Assembly: GCF_000972845.2 (NCBI RefSeq)
Contig: NC_040019.1
Span: 7,919,774 to 7,983,773, forward strand
Length of the DNA: 64,000 nt
Origin: Larimichthys crocea
Lineage: Eukaryota > Chordata > Actinopteri > Sciaenidae
Direction of reading: 5' to 3'
Positions within the stretch are counted from its first letter, which is position 1. Every line of letters begins with the position of its first letter. Shown one piece after another: positions 44,892 to 60,159 of the stretch. Position numbers and translations under genes: made by a program. Below the pieces are notes generated by a model. The model had not been told where the DNA came from and did no database searches. It saw only the letters and a list, made by a program, of their open reading frames with translations.

Positions 44892-47800
44892 TACAACACC
44901 GCATTGCAATTCCTGTCAGATTTTGGCATTGGTTGCAGGATTAACGAGCAAGCCAAAACAGGTGACAGGTGACAAACTTATGTCAACGCTTCATGAAAAG
45001 GACTTTAACATTGGATTAACTAAATCACTATCGCAAACAAAAAGTGAGTCATGTTACTGTAGGTTGCATGTCAGTTTGCAGTAGTTGTCAACCCCTATTT
45101 GCTGTATATATGTCTGTCATATCCCTGGTGGGCAGTTTCAACTTTGGACAGCTGTTGTTCTTTGTTGAAGCAGTTTGTGTTTTGGCACAAGTTGTCTTGA
45201 TTTTCCAGACTTTCCCCAGTGACATTATGAATGTTCTTTTTCTATTTATTTTTGACCAGTTCTCCTGCAGTTTGGGCAGGGATAGTATGTCCTCCTTGGA
45301 GCTCTATTAGGTGTCTCCTGTTACTTTGAAAATATCAAAGTGCAGATGGTTAAACCTCTTTCATAGCTATAAAAACAGTAACTAGTATTCAGCCTTCAAT
45401 TATCGTCTTTGTTTGTGGTACGGTGGTCTGATGTCATTACTGAAAGAAACGCTGCAGACTTTGAATAAATTAGTCAAGGGTGTGTTGAGTCTGGCCTCAA
45501 TTGACCATGTGGGATTGACTTGCTTTGAAGAGTTGATCAGTACTGTAGCACTGAATTATTTATGACTTTGCATACATTTGCCATATTGTGATTATATAAC
45601 AATATTTAAAAAAAACACCAGCCACATCGGCCAAGCCCTGTTGGCAACTCTGCAGATAGATATTGCAGTTCAAACGGCTGCCTTCAAAGACAGACATGTG
45701 GAGCTTTATTCTGCTTTTCAAATCAACTTTCAAGGGGCAAAAAACGAGTTAGCTACACCAATCATTCATTTGTCCTTCATCTTTAGTTACGGCTCTATCC
45801 AGTCTGAGAAGCGACCGGGCTCTCTCCTCGTCTTTCCAAGTCTGGCCTCTTCCTTTGGCTCTGAGAGCTTTACGTAGAGATGGAAGGCTGGATCAGATTA
45901 CAATAAAAAGAAAGCGAGAGAGTAGCTGTTAGTTAACCTGCTACAGCCTAGATTGTTATTGCAGGTGTTCAGGAGCGGACGCAGCTGTTAATTACCCCTA
46001 CGTACCTCTACACGTGGTGCTGCAGTTGACACGAGTGGCCACGTACAAGTGCATGTTGGCATGCCAGAATACACAGATTAGGATTTAAGGATCAGATAGT
46101 TTAAAGGGATGAAATGCCTTCTTGGTATAGAGAATCCTCTGGTTAAGTCTTGTATTTGCTTTAGCCTTTTTGCTACATGTATGTTTGAGGAAGGCTCAGT
46201 TCAGTCAACCTGTTCGCAGAGCAGGAAAATCTGCCTAATCTGTGGTATATACGAGTGCGTGTTTGCACATGGGAGTGATATAAACCCTGTTAATAAACAA
46301 ATTATTTTGCGCAGCATTTGCAGCTGAAATTGGTGGTCGGCTGCGTATATTTGCCTCAAACCTAATTGATTTCCAGCAATTGCAATTTATGTCGATAATT
46401 CAGGTTATTTGTTGTATTTGTTTAGAATTTAGAATTGATTTAACACAGTAGCTTGTATGAAGCCCATAGTTGTAGATAGATAGATACGTGATGAATTCAT
46501 CCGTGAACGTTTATGAATGCATGACCGAGAGCTGCTCGAGCTCCTTTCTCTGCTTGTCAACGCACCTCAATCACATCATCATACGGCGAAACAGCGTCAA
46601 GAGGGTAATGAGTATTCACTCGGTCAGTCATTTGAGGGAAAACAAAATGAGTAGCTGTTAAAGTGAGTGATGTAGTAAATGTAAACATTACGATTGCATA
46701 AATTATGTCGACGATATTCAATCGGCATTTTAAATGAACAACAATGGTTTGTTAATAGTTTGTTAAATATCCCTTCATCACAAGCACGACTTTGTTTTGG
46801 AGTTTGTGCTCACTCTTAAAATCTTTATGAGGTGTGTGTTTGGGTGATTTTATGAAAGTGCTCGTATTTGTGTCACTGAACAGCTGCTCCTCCTTTCCTC
46901 CACCTGTGTAATGTGGCTTTGTGCAAAACAACAGTAGTTCTCTTGTACTTTTCGTGAAGATCAAGTTTAATTAATGATTGTGCAAGTTTTAGAGCATGCG
47001 ACTCTCAACTGGCAAGAAATTGGAAGATAAGCGAGTTTTGTCCTAAGTGCCAACATCTTGTGGCTTCATTGGTTTCATGATTCAAGTTTGACCTGGAAAT
47101 TCTTTATTTAAACACACGCACAGTTTTCTCTACAATTAAGAACTGTTTTCTCCTTCTGGATACAAAGTGGTCAAGATGGTGGGTGTTCCCCACCTTTTAG
47201 AACCTGTGTTTGTTTAACTTTTTTTTGAAAGTGCTGCAAATTAAGCAGTAAGTAACCTTGGATGGACTGTTCCATGGGAGAGGGAAGGGGAGAAGAGAGG
47301 GAGCTGAGAGAAAAACCTCAAATGTGAAAATGGCTGGAACTCCGAGGGTTTTCAAAACAGAACTCAAGATTTCATTACACATACCTGGACAACTGAGGGC
47401 ATGGAAAAAACCCCTCCCTGTGTGCGCACACATGCACATGCACATGCACACACATACATGCACTCAGCAGCTGGGTTGGTCAGAAAAATAATAAGAATAA
47501 TGTTAACTAAATAGAGCAGAGACGACTCCCAGCCAATAGAGCCAACACGTGTCAGCTTCAGAAGTATGCAGAACCCCGGTCATCAATCACAGACAGGAGG
47601 CCCTCAGTCTTGCTGACAGGCACGGTCAGAGAAGAGGCGGAGTTTTTTGGCCACTCTTTGTGTGTGGATGGGCCGACGGCGGCTGTGTTCCCAGACCTGC
47701 CTATAGCCTCTTGAGTCAGATTTGCTTGGGATTCATCCAAGACATTTAAGACTGACTGACGATGATACATCACATCAAACTAACGTCAGAAAAAGAGCAG

Positions 47801-50800
47801 AGCTAATGGTCTTCACTTGTCAATACGGCCTGTTGGCTGAGTTTAAATAGGTCCTTCTCAGTGTTGTTTTATTAGGTTTTGATTTCGGTGTAAGCTGCAG
47901 ATCATGAAAACCATGTATGTGGGTGTGTTGTGGGAATATTCTCACGGTGGCTTGACAGTCTACTGGTAACAGTATAACTGCAGGCAGTAAATTGGCCTAA
48001 ACCAAGCAAAACAGAGCAAAGGGAGACAGTCCTGAGGGGCCAAGCAGGAGTTTAGTCCCTAAAATTGAACCTTCACCAGGGTTCAGAAAGACAAGGGGGG
48101 GTCGAGGGATCGAGGGATATAGGGATAGAAGGTGGGGGTTGTGGGATCCCTTGGCTAAGACAAAGCCCTCAGGGTTTCTACTCTAACTTCGTCTGTATAA
48201 ACATGTCTGGAATGAAACACTCAATGTGTGTGTGTGCGCGCATCAAGTGCTCTACATCAAACTCCATGTACAGTTAGCCTCCTCTGTCCAATGTCAATCC
48301 GCGAACTGACACCGCTAAAACTCACTCATTAACACATCTTGTGTTAATGGACATCCTGGACTCTCCGATGGTTGCATTGACAAAGGCTATCTCTTTCCTC
48401 CGCTGTCCAGCCTTTATGCTAAGCTGAACTAATTGTCTTCTGACTATAGCTTCATATTGTATTTCGCATACAGAGCTCAGGTCTCTCAGCAAGAAAGTAA
48501 ATATGCATATTATCCAAGCAATGAAAGTATTTCTTAAATCATAGTCATAATATTATTTGCTGCTGCACATGAAAATGCGACCACTTTCTGTCTTTAAAAT
48601 CATAAATTAGACTTTTGTGAAGACTTTGAAGATATAGTTCTTGAACTGTTCTGGATCTATGATTTCACTTGATATGTTGCTGCAGAAACCCAAGCGGGCT
48701 GTATTTCTCTTGTCCACAGACACAAGTTAATACTGTGGACACAGTACAAACGGAGTTCATCATCATCCTGATGTTCTCAACCCCCCGTGAGTTGAATGGA
48801 TGTCTCACTGCGTCCAATCGTTTCTTCACCCACTGTCTGTCTATATTAGACACAGGATGACAGGGCAGCTGTCTCTGTGTTTCGTCTTGGTTATTGTGTG
48901 CATGCACAAGGATGCATGTGTGCCTTTGCAATAGATCAGGCATGGCAAATTAATGTTATGTGGCTTGTTTGACTGAGTATGCTGTCTCCCTGCTCCAGTC
49001 TCTGATCCTGACACTGGACCCAAAAGGGGAATCATCACCAAGGAATTTTGCAGGCTTTGATCACGGGGCTGTCCGGAGAGAGTCCGGGGGTTAATGCGCT
49101 GTGTGAAGAGGAAAACATGACACACTCATCTTTAACCAAAGAATGGGTCATGTGTGACACAAATGCGCAAAATTTATCGTGTAGACAGCGGAGAATGAAT
49201 GTGCTTTGTCAGTTAGGCAACTGTAAAATTGCCTCCAGTGGGCAATTGCAAGTGTACAATTTCCCGCTGTGAAACGCAATGAACAATTATGACTTCATCT
49301 CGAATGCCAAGAACCGCAGATGACTGTCATAAACAAACGTAATGAGTCCTTAATTGCTTGCCGTGAGTGTTTACATTCTTCCACACAGAGCTTTCAGATC
49401 GACACTCAACAGATCTTAAGAAAGTCAAAACCGCTGATTAGCATCCGGTAAAAAAAGATGACATGTACACGTGAAACATCATACTGACATCTCAGTGACA
49501 CTTAGCCCACTTCTCAGTCAGCCTAAAACAGCTTGGAAAGTAGTCAGTATCCAAAACATTCATCACGCAGCATCCTCTTAATAATGATAAACATATGTTA
49601 CGAGAGAATGCAGGGTCGCACGGTTGTGTTTCAAAGCTTATTGTAGGTCGTGCTGTCAGGATTGCTTCGCTTTGGTTGCTCTAGAGGTTCGCCGATTGAT
49701 GAAAAAAGAAATAACTTCTGGCATGTAGTAACCTCACTGTAGTTTAAATATTCCTGTAACCTAAGAATGATCACAAATGCTTTTTTAATACTTCCGATTT
49801 TATTATTATAGAACTTGTGTTCTATAGGCAGGAAGGAACAGCCTGAGGAGCTGCATGGAAAGAGAGCAGAGACACTAGTTGCAAGGTAAATTGATGATAC
49901 CTGTGGGGTAATACCAGTGGAGCTTATAGGAATATAGAGTCTTTAATAATTTAAGGATCCAGGGTATATAACTCTGGGTTGGGTGGGTCCTGCAGGTGTA
50001 GGGTGATCCCTGAGCTTCATATCTGCCCTGCACACCAGCGCTAAGATAAAACTGAACAGGAACAGAGTTCCTCTATAAGAACCTGTAGAGTGGGAGGAAA
50101 TGACCATCCATCATGGATAGCATGTGATGACATGTCTGACCCTGTGTCCTCTCTCTCTCCCTCTCTCTCTCTCTCCAGACACACACAAAAATGCCTTCGT
50201 AGTCTGGCTCACAGTGCTTCACTTCACAGATCACACTGTTTCCTCATTTAGTGTAATTTATCACCATGTCTCAGCATGGAGAGGAAAAAATAAGATTAGC
50301 TTTTCCCCATATTTTAAATAGACTTTATCACCTTGAGAAAAATTGACTATATTTAGTGAGCATAAGCAAAAATGTCTTCATCTGATTTGTTTTTAGAAAA
50401 CATCTCATAACTGTAAACTTTTTTTGCAATATGATATACATTTCTGCAAGGCTCCATGTTGGCTCAGACCCAAGATACACATAATTACAAAAATGTACTC
50501 AGTTTGTCCTTGAAAGGAACAGTCAATCTCAACCACGTGCATGTCCACTCCTCTTTTGAAACATACATTCTTGAAAAAAGAACTTATCCACACTTTGCAA
50601 CCAGTAATGTATCAGAAGAACATCAAAGATGTCGATACAGTAGGCACTGAGAATAACAAGCTTTTCTTCTGAATCACGTGCACTAGAAAAACCAAGAATG
50701 TGCAGGTCTTCATTCCAACAAAACACTAAAGCTTTGTGATTGAAGGTTTATCAGTGAAAACACAAACCAAGTCTTATTGCAGGTTGGAATTAAAACCTGC

Positions 50801-53800
50801 ACTCTCTCAGCCGTGCGTGGCAAATGGATCTTTGTTCTTTTGTATCATTTAAAACTGAAACGTTACACAGAAGTACCAGCATGGAAGTAACATGAAAAAT
50901 CTTGGTCAAGGCAACTCTTGTCTCATAAACCTCCCCAGCGAAGGCTCTTTGCCTCTCCTTACACGCCGTACTTTTTTACCGGCGAACGCCTTAATCCACC
51001 ACAGCTGCACAACTGTAAATACAATTAACCCCAGTAATCGTGTGATGTTGACTTTGGGTCTTGTACACTTTCTCACTGACTGCCGGTAGCCCGTGTTCTC
51101 TGAAGATGACATCATGGGTTTCAGGTTGCCCGCTGTGGCTTCGGTTCCCAGGGGGTTGGGGGGAGCCTGAGCGTAGACCTGGAGAGCAGATCCATGCTGC
51201 GAATAGACACTCATTCTCTCTCCTCTCCTTCTTCTGCTGCTCAGACGCACACATACACAGTCGACTGACCTTTCTGCCACCTCCCTCTGAGCTCAGAGTT
51301 TGTTATTGGCTCAGTTATGACGTGTTGACAGATGAGGCAGATGTGTGTTCCCCTCTTGGAGATAGTTTGTCGGTGTTGTTTTCAAAGTTGAAAAGCTCTG
51401 GAATTAGCTGAGTAATGACAATAATTTGGCTTTGTGGCGATCTGGTTAGGCGGTTTCTATGTTTAAGAATCGCGTGATGTCAATTAAGACATACTGTTAT
51501 GTCTATGATTTTTGTGTGCATGCGTTTTATTTTGGTGTATGCAGTGTGTGCGGGTCGGCTCATATTTATTTCCCTTTGTTTTCAGGAGTGGGGACTAACA
51601 GTTCCTTCTGGAAGACAGATGACATGCTGTATATTATTATTATTGCATGTAAGGTTTGCATGATTCTGTGAATGCAGTGACCACAGCCACATTAAAAGCT
51701 GTTCATTTAGCCTGTTTTAAAAGTTTATCTTTGAACATTTAAACAGCAGCAGGGCAGTGAGGCCGAAATTCAAACTTCCTTCTACTACCAGTATCACATA
51801 AAATATAAGACCCTGTAGCTCATTGTGGGATAGTGTTATGGATTTTTTCCCCCAAGTGTGCTCCTCCAGTTCACCTCAGTAAGTGTCAGTCATTCTGTCA
51901 ATCATATATTTTGGTTATTTAAAGTCACTGGAGCCTGCAAAGTCCACCTCTACCACTGTGATGTCAAATAAGCAGTGTGGGCCAGCTTTCCTCTGGTTCT
52001 CTGTTTTATTTTTCCACTCCCTACATGGACACACCTGGTGATGGCTGATCAGCTGAGAACACACACATATACATCCAAAAACTAAGACATCCTCAAGGAA
52101 GTGCTGACTTTCAAAACTTAATTTGGTTTTCTTGTTTCTGCCGAGTAGTTTTATGTTGAAATGTGATGGATAGAAGCAGACAGCTTCATGTATATGTCTG
52201 TCTGACAGCTAAGCTGGAAAGTTATGAAATCACCTGGCTTCATGAGGGAAACCCTTTAAAACTTTAGGATTGTACACACTTAAAAACAAGGTCTGAAGGG
52301 AGGGATTTGTCCATAATCCTGTATTGATCCTTGCTAGACAGGCTGTCTGGTGGACCGACACTCTGCCATACCTACAGGCACACAGCCACACTGGCTGCGT
52401 GCCTCGCCACATCTAACTATAGAAGCAAATACAAGCCAAGGCCAATTTGTGGCAGATTTAATGGCTCATAGTGGCGTCGTTATGTTGGGTCGAGAATGGC
52501 AAAATTGCCCATTTTGTTTTCCATTTTAAATGCAAGTCCCAGAAGTCTATGCATTAGCTTGCTGTATGTAAAGCCTGTGTTTCATGGACATTTCACTGCT
52601 GTTGACTAACACACTCTGCACTCTGCACTAGAGGGAGAAGACAGCTACATTTGAAAAAGTAGCCAGCCAAAGTTCAGAGTTCAGAGAAGTATAAATAAAA
52701 TAACAAAAAGCATTTTTAGTAATAACCAAAAGTACCCAACCCACTGCCCCATTGAGCTTTTAAAGCCATGCTAACAGTATGACTGTAGGGATGAAAATGC
52801 TGCCAGGTCCACAATTTTTTCACATGTCATAATACTTTCTCTTATGACCTGCACAATTAATTACCTTACCATCAGCCAAATGTACTTTGGTCCTAATGCT
52901 GAGCATGAGCCAAGGAAGAACCCATCAGAGTTAGGAGTGGAACACGTGAATCACGGGGCAGATGCACACTTTTGTTATCATTGCAAGGTAGTTTAATGGT
53001 AACACTAGTTTCTATGCCAAAATTAACTCAATTTGTCACGCATGTGCAAACACGTCTAATTAAAAAATAAAAAATGGTAATACCAACATAATCAAGTGTA
53101 TCTAACACAGAAAACATGTACACGAGATAACTGTTGAAAGAGCAGGGACTCGGAGAAGTGTAATTTAACCACCAGGTGACTCCTGAAGCAGCTGTGTCCC
53201 ATCTCATTAATTGCTTGCATAAATTAAAACATGCTGGAAATTGCTTTGAATTGGCCCGAGACGACTGGAGGTAAAACAGGTGTCTAAGAGGATTGCAGTA
53301 ATAAACACTCCATTGTAACATGTTGTACCTTTTATACACAGGAGTATCTTGCCATTACCAATGCTGTAGTTGGCTGTCACCTGGTCATGTGGACCTGCCC
53401 AGCGATGGGAAAACTTAAAGCATCTTAAAGTGAACGAAACACAAATTGTGCAAACCAAAAAATTTAAGTTCATTACAAATTCTTTTCTTTAACAGACAGT
53501 ATAATTTCCAATTCAGATTCAGAGACATTGGATAAAGACTGATAATCCTCTTGTCAGTAGTTAAGTTTTATATTATTTTAATATAAGTCTAGTATGCTGA
53601 GCAGGGGAGGCTCTTCCCTCACACATGCACTGACTGTTTTTCTGCAGTTAGGTGTTAAAAAAGTGTTATTTCTTCTTATGATATGAATAAGTGCTGCAGT
53701 TTTGATGTGTGCCAGCCAAACTACTAAATGGTTTCCCAAATACCTTCCACTCTCTAGTGGAGTAAAAAGATGCAGCGGTGTTCAGGTGTGCTGTCAAAAG

Positions 53801-54980
53801 CAGCTGTCAACGCCTCATTGAAAAAATGTCAAAAAACATTGAACAAACTGTGAATGAGAATTGGAGTGAGTCAGTCTGGGATAGTACTTTTTGCTTGTTA
53901 TTTCCCAGACATCCACCCTGTATAAGCCTTGACATATGGAATGAAAGGAATGGAGCTGTATTTGGCATCGAATCAACTAAAGACACAGAAATGCTGCTAA
54001 TGATCAGTATATGGCTGTAAATGTTTTTGCCCTTTTACTGCATGCTTTCTGAACAAATGCACTCTGTCCAAGCAGAACTGATGTAAGCCATTGAATGTAA
54101 AAAGGAAAACACTGGTAATATGATGACTTAAAGACCCTGGAGTTGTATGTAATCTGTTTTAATCTTGTGGCCAAACACTACTTTAAAATTAACCACAATG
54201 TTTATATTTACCATATATGTCACAAAAATACACCTTATTGTCATATTTGTTTGCTCCAATCTCAGCCCGAGCTGCATCATTTATGAATGCACATTACTAT
54301 ATTACTGGACCACCCCTTTAATAAGTGTAGTAACACTATGTAACTGATAATGGTAAACAAGCAATCACAGTTTAAATGGTAGGTGCAGCTTGCGTGTCCG
54401 AAGCACCTGTCCACGGCACAGCAGTTACACAAAAATCCCTGTCAATCAGTTGGAAGACCTCAAGCAGTGTCCTTGGTGACCAACTTGGGCGCACCACTGC
54501 TTTACAGCTAAATGTTTAAAGGGGGCACAATACAGTGAAGTTAACGGTGTAAAACAAAAGTGTGTGGACAAAGAAAAGCATAAATGTTATGCATTTTGCT
54601 GTGTATCAGAGTGACGGAGGCAAAAAAGGTAGAGAGAGTGAGGGGACAATGGCTGGAGTGTCACTGAACAGCCAGTCGAAACGTGTGGTTGCATTCTCGC
54701 TTTGTTCCATGAGATCACAGTTGTGGCAGATGCAGGATAGACTGGGAGCAGCTGTTTTGCGCTCCGTTCTCCAGTTACAGACGCTGGCACTGCCTGTGCT
54801 CTGGGGATGGGCAAAGGGGCACGTTGTTGAGTCTTAATAGTGTTTGTTCTCTGAGGGTGGGCACAAAGAGTCCTCAGACCGAGCCATGCTCCACCAGTAT
54901 TCTTGGCATCGGAAGAGAGGGATGTGGCCGAAGGTGTCAAACAGAGTGGGACTGGTGACAAGACATAACACGCAGCTGGT
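44890..54980. other. Non-coding region, no exon supported
   Basis: Ten kilobases without recognised coding sequence. Present are a CACATG/CA-rich patch at 47427-47456, a CT-rich tract at 50148-50178, and an exon-like segment at 49828-49885 ending gcaag|gtaaat with a weak acceptor. A patch around 49190-49400 is rich in homeobox-like motifs. Confidence 0.5.
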
Positions 54981-56442
54981 CCCACTCTCACAGGACCCAT
55001 GGCGCCATTAATTACGCTGACTGTGGAGGCTCCATTGGACTCCAGATATCATTGGAAAATGCACCAATTTATTGCGCTTGTCAGTGGAAGTCAGATCAGA
55101 TAGGAATCGGGTGGAAATCACTTAAAATGACAAATTTAATAAATGTATAAAATTAGAATTTTAGAAATACTGAGTCACCTGGCAAATGTGGTTTAACAAG
55201 AGCTTGTTTTACTGCAAAGGAAAAATTGAAAGCTCCAATGAGAATTTAGGCATCTGGCAGACTTAATGCCATGAAGTTCTAAAATGTGCAAAAGAAACTG
55301 TTGATAAAGTACATGAATCACATTTTGTACAGTGTGCTGTCATTTCACAGACAAAAGCACAATTTAAAAAGTTTTCAAGAGTCGCAATGGGAAAACAAAG
55401 ACAACACAAAGGTTCAGTTTGAAGTAAGAGATACATATTTCAGACTCTAACATTTTCTCAACGTGCAGCGCGGTGCAGTTTTATTATTTCTAAAACCATA
55501 AACTTCAACGGAGCACTATATACCAAACACACCAACAATAATGCATTCTCTGTGCAGCTCCGACTTGTCTTTAAAATTTTCTTCACACTCTTTCCACATG
55601 TTTTGGTCCCACCCCAATGATGTTGCAAGTACTTTTATGTACATAATATTTTCTTTCACTATACTGCAGCTCAAGCCTAGCTTAAACTGTACAATAACCA
55701 ATGCTTGTAATTGCTGTTGTATATTCCAAAAAGTGTACAGATGTCTCATAACCTTGTGAAAAGTATGGTCTGAGCAGAACTTTTAAAGGTGAAAACAGTC
55801 TAATGAGATGCTTCTGCCAACAAGTTTCCAGTCTTCACAGCCAATAACCCGAGTCGACAGAGCAGAAGACAACTGAATACAATTATTTAAAGAAAATCAA
55901 CACTTTTCCATGGAGTTGGACTGGATTTTACAAGTGTGTGCTGACTGCAGGCATTCTCGTGTTGTGAGACAACTTCTTGGCCGACACTGTTGAGCCCAGA
56001 TAAAAGGAAGAGGTGTTTGATGGATAGTTTTTGAGGATTAGATGGAAGATTGAGGTGCAGTTGGTTCTTTGGTAAATCAGGTACAAATATTGGCGTCTCA
56101 CATGTTGTATCAAGGAGTTTAAATAAACAGGAGACTTTAAAACTGGTGAATCATGTTGTTTTGATCCAAGCTACAATTCACTCTTCTGTCGTACTGACAA
56201 ATATGAGTCATGCCAGTTTCTCACAGCAACTGTTTAACATGGAGTTACTGAAAATGTTAATGTATATTGGAAGTCAAAAGAAAGAAGCAACAAAAGTGAG
56301 ACTGTAGGATTGTTGACCACAGTTAAGATTGTACATGTAAGCAAAAACTATACACTTGAAGAAAAAAAACACATTGACGTTTACATTACGGTGCTGGATT
56401 CACACACTCTTTTTGTACGAGGCCAAAGCAGAGAATTAGCTA

Positions 56443-56490
56443 TATTTATATTTATTTATTTATTTATTTATTTATTTATATTTATATATA
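56443..56490. repeat. (TTTA)n simple repeat
   Basis: About ten TTTA units with imperfect edges. Confidence 0.9.
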
Positions 56491-59400
56491 AGTAAACAGA
56501 CACCATCCACATACTTAAATATAGTTTTAATGTTCAACATTTTACAGCTGAGAAACAGCTGGTGGACAAGCAATATAACTAAAACGCTGTTTCTACATGA
56601 CCGCAAATACATTTGGCATTTTTGTAGTGCAATTTCCGCTTATTGGCAAGCATACACACACACCAATACATCTACAAGCCAATATCTAGATATATGTTTG
56701 GCTGATTTATTGTTCCAACTTTGTCAGAAAGGTCGGTTAATTACGACTCATGCGTAACAGACGTCTGACAGTGTTTTTATTCAATAAGAAAATCTATATT
56801 ATACAATAATATAATTCAGTTTTCTTGTCAGTGAAATGGTTAAGAGCTCACAGAGTGACTACACACGACTTACCGGACACATTAAAGACTCAAATAAAAT
56901 ACATTTGGAAGTGTTGCTCTTGACATCATGCTTGACTCAAATTCTCCTTCGGTTGGTGTTTATCCACACACTCCGATAGGACTCTTATTTAAATCTGGAA
57001 GACTAAAATTAGTTCTCCTTGCCAGTGGATTACTCTGATGGATTAGTCAGTTGCTCATAGGTAATAAATACCAACAGTGAAGCAGAGAGATACTGCAATA
57101 TCAGAAGATATGAGGAGAAAATTGCATATTATCATACTTCAACCACAAGGACTGCTTTTAGGTTATTCTTTACTCCTGGAATGATTCGAAAAACCCGGCT
57201 CATATTTTACTAACGAGAGCCCAATTCAGACACGCAGTCTGTTCTCTGCAATTTTAGTAGTGAAAACTATGTCTGTGGTTGCATCTGATGATGCTCGCTC
57301 ATAGCAGGGGCCCGCCTGGTGTTGTCTTCCTCCCTGTCAGCAGTGTGGGGATGGTGCCCACAGTGATGCGCACTTACAGTAAGTGAAGGAGTGATGTTTC
57401 AGAGATGGATAGCATTTCCAGTATTTATCGACTACTGCGAGGCGGCCCTGGATGACACTGCATTCAGATACATTAGCGGTAGTGGGAGACTTGACGGCCT
57501 GTCGGAGGGAAAGAGGGGGTTGAGAAGTGAGGAGGGCAGACGTAAAAGACATCACCTAGCTCACAGACGGACACAAAGGCATCGATCGCAGCCCCCATTG
57601 CTCTCCGAGCTGCTTCCTGTGTTTTCATTGTGCTATCATTGGAAGAGAGCAAACAACAACGTCAGGGGGAAAGGGTACTGATAGCTCCATATCTAATGTG
57701 CTCGGATCTCCAGGGAGAGAGATTTACATGTACTCGAATACCTAATAATGTATATCTGTATACAGTATCTGGATGCCACTGAATAAGCTTATAATAAACT
57801 TCTCACAACACAATTATATGGCATAACACACATTGCTCAAGATTGGTTCAGATTTGTCTAATAGTGGTCTTCATTGGTATTAATTGGTATTAAACTAAAT
57901 TTCAAATGATGCAAACCCCCTTTATATCAGATATTGTTTTGTAGGAGCAATATAGGGAGCATATACACTGATCAGTTTCACTTTTAGAATAAAAATAAGC
58001 ATAAGACTGCAGAGTAAAATAACTGCTGTAGTTTAAAGTTTTACTCATCAAAGTTATTCTGACAGTCCAGCAAAGTCTGCTTCTTGTTTTTTGTTCTGAT
58101 GTCCCCAAAAAACCGATTAAATGTTCCAATCTTACAATATGCTTGACATTTTGGGGTTAAGATTACAAATTGTTTCTTTAATTTTGCTGACAAGTTTATA
58201 GCTTTGTCACTACTTCTGCAGTAGGTGTGATCAGAGGAAGGATTAGTGTGTGGTATTCATACAGTAAATAAATTATGGATGAAATTTATGGTGCATGGTA
58301 GAGTATGGATCTGAATAAACGGCTGTGTATTTTTTGTTAATAACTTGATGAGTTAAACCTAACGAGGAGAGGCTGCGGTCTCCACGTGAGCATGTGCATG
58401 GACTCCACGATTCTTCTAGTAATTTCCACACCATTGCATATGAATTATGTCCAAAGGCCTCCACAATTTCTCACATATGTGAACTATTAAGACAAACTAT
58501 TGTGTATCACATGTGGCACTCTACTCCCTCACAGACAGTCCATCACAAACATCAAACATGTCTTTTGTTATTTCCACACTGAGGACATGAATATTTCAAA
58601 TTCCATTACATTCCATTACCTCAAAAACAAATGTGGTGCCTAAAATAATAAATATTCCGCTACAGACACATTTATTTTCATCTGCGGAACAGAAGTGTTT
58701 CAAAGTCTTTCGAATATGTAATACAACATCAAAGGGTTTGGTGTAATTTTTGGTAACATTTGTTTCAAAGCTGTAAAGACAATTTCATTATAAAGCCTAC
58801 AAAAACAGGTGTCAGCTTTTCTGGTATGTGTGCACCGTGTTGGGGCTTAATAAATGAGAGTGAATGCAGACAGGGAAGCAGAGAATTGTAAACCTTCTTG
58901 CTTTTCCCACTGAGTTAGATGTTTCTGCGGAGGCTCAACCCAAGCTGTTCAACTGTTTCTCCTAATTAAGGGAAAAGGCGCCTGATTGACAAATGAGCTC
59001 TGGGTCAGCAGCCAACCAGAGACAGGGTTTCCCTGCCAAAACTGCAAGGCCCCTGGGTTTCCCATCAACCGGGAGAGCAGATGGTTTAACACGCACTGAA
59101 ACCTACTATACATGGAGGAAAACAGGGATGTCTCATCTGCTTTTGTTAGAGCTGAGGGATTAACAAGGGCACCCCCTTGAGTGTAAAGACACAAAGCAAC
59201 AAGTTGGATTACTGCAGGAAAAATAATAAATGTAATTTGTTGTTCGCTTATTGTTATTGATTGATTTCCTCATGCAGTCAGTGTATAATTTCTGAGCTTG
59301 TAGACAAAGTGCACGGGATGGGGATTTGATTTTGCACTCGAGTTACACTCTAGACTTGACCTTCGTTTGGCTTCATACTTAACTTCAGATTACTGCAAAT

Positions 59401-60159
59401 GGTAAGCAACTGTGCAAAAGCGAATGGCACTATTGCATTGTATAAAAAGGCTAATCATGTCTAACTGTTTCGCTATTTATGCTTCGAGAAACGAAACAGC
59501 AGCAGCGTGCAATCAGCTGTTCATTCTACAAGATTCATGTTGTTCCTTCATTCATATCAGTAGCAGCGCAGAGCATCCAAACATCCACATCTGCTGTTGC
59601 CTATCTAAGCATATCGACTACAGGATGGACACAGACAACAGAGAGATCTGTGTTTATGGTGATTATCATCAACAGCGTTACTCTCTAAGATGAGCTGAGT
59701 AACAGCTGAAGGTGAATATCTTTTGCAAATCCGCCTCTCCTAGACAGGATTCATCCTGAGTGGAGGGAGATCCTGTGTTGTGATGGACGTGTGTGCGTGT
59801 GTGTCTGAGAATCTGGTTTATGTTTTTGTTGACAGGAACAGCAGACAACGTCTGTTTAGATTTAAGCCACCAGTATGTGTCATTTCGAGACAGAGTGACT
59901 TAGTATTAAGGGATATGAAGCTGAAGGTGGAGATGTCCAGTTATCAGGGTGTCTGTCTCCTTAGGCTCGGCAACAGCAATGGTTATAATTCAAGCAGTAT
60001 CTAACTGATTCCAGTCATCTGCTTTGGTAGAATTTATTAGATTTTTTTTGGACAATATTTTTTGTTTTCTTTTTGCGCTCCACTTGTCTCCGCATTTCTG
60101 TGGATATATTGATTTGTTATTCCGTTCTGACTGCTTGTTCATGAAACAGAAAAGAATTC

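Noticed and set aside
44734..45084. 116-codon frame with a His-Thr repeat
   Set aside because: The repeat is just the CA microsatellite translated; the rest has no similarity.
49828..49885. Exon-like segment ending gcaag|gtaaat
   Set aside because: The acceptor tctatag lacks a pyrimidine tract and there is no coding or syntenic support, so it was not listed as a feature of its own.
50906..51411. Overlapping 116- to 124-codon frames on both strands
   Set aside because: Both strands are open only because stops happen to be sparse; there is no domain and no splice context.
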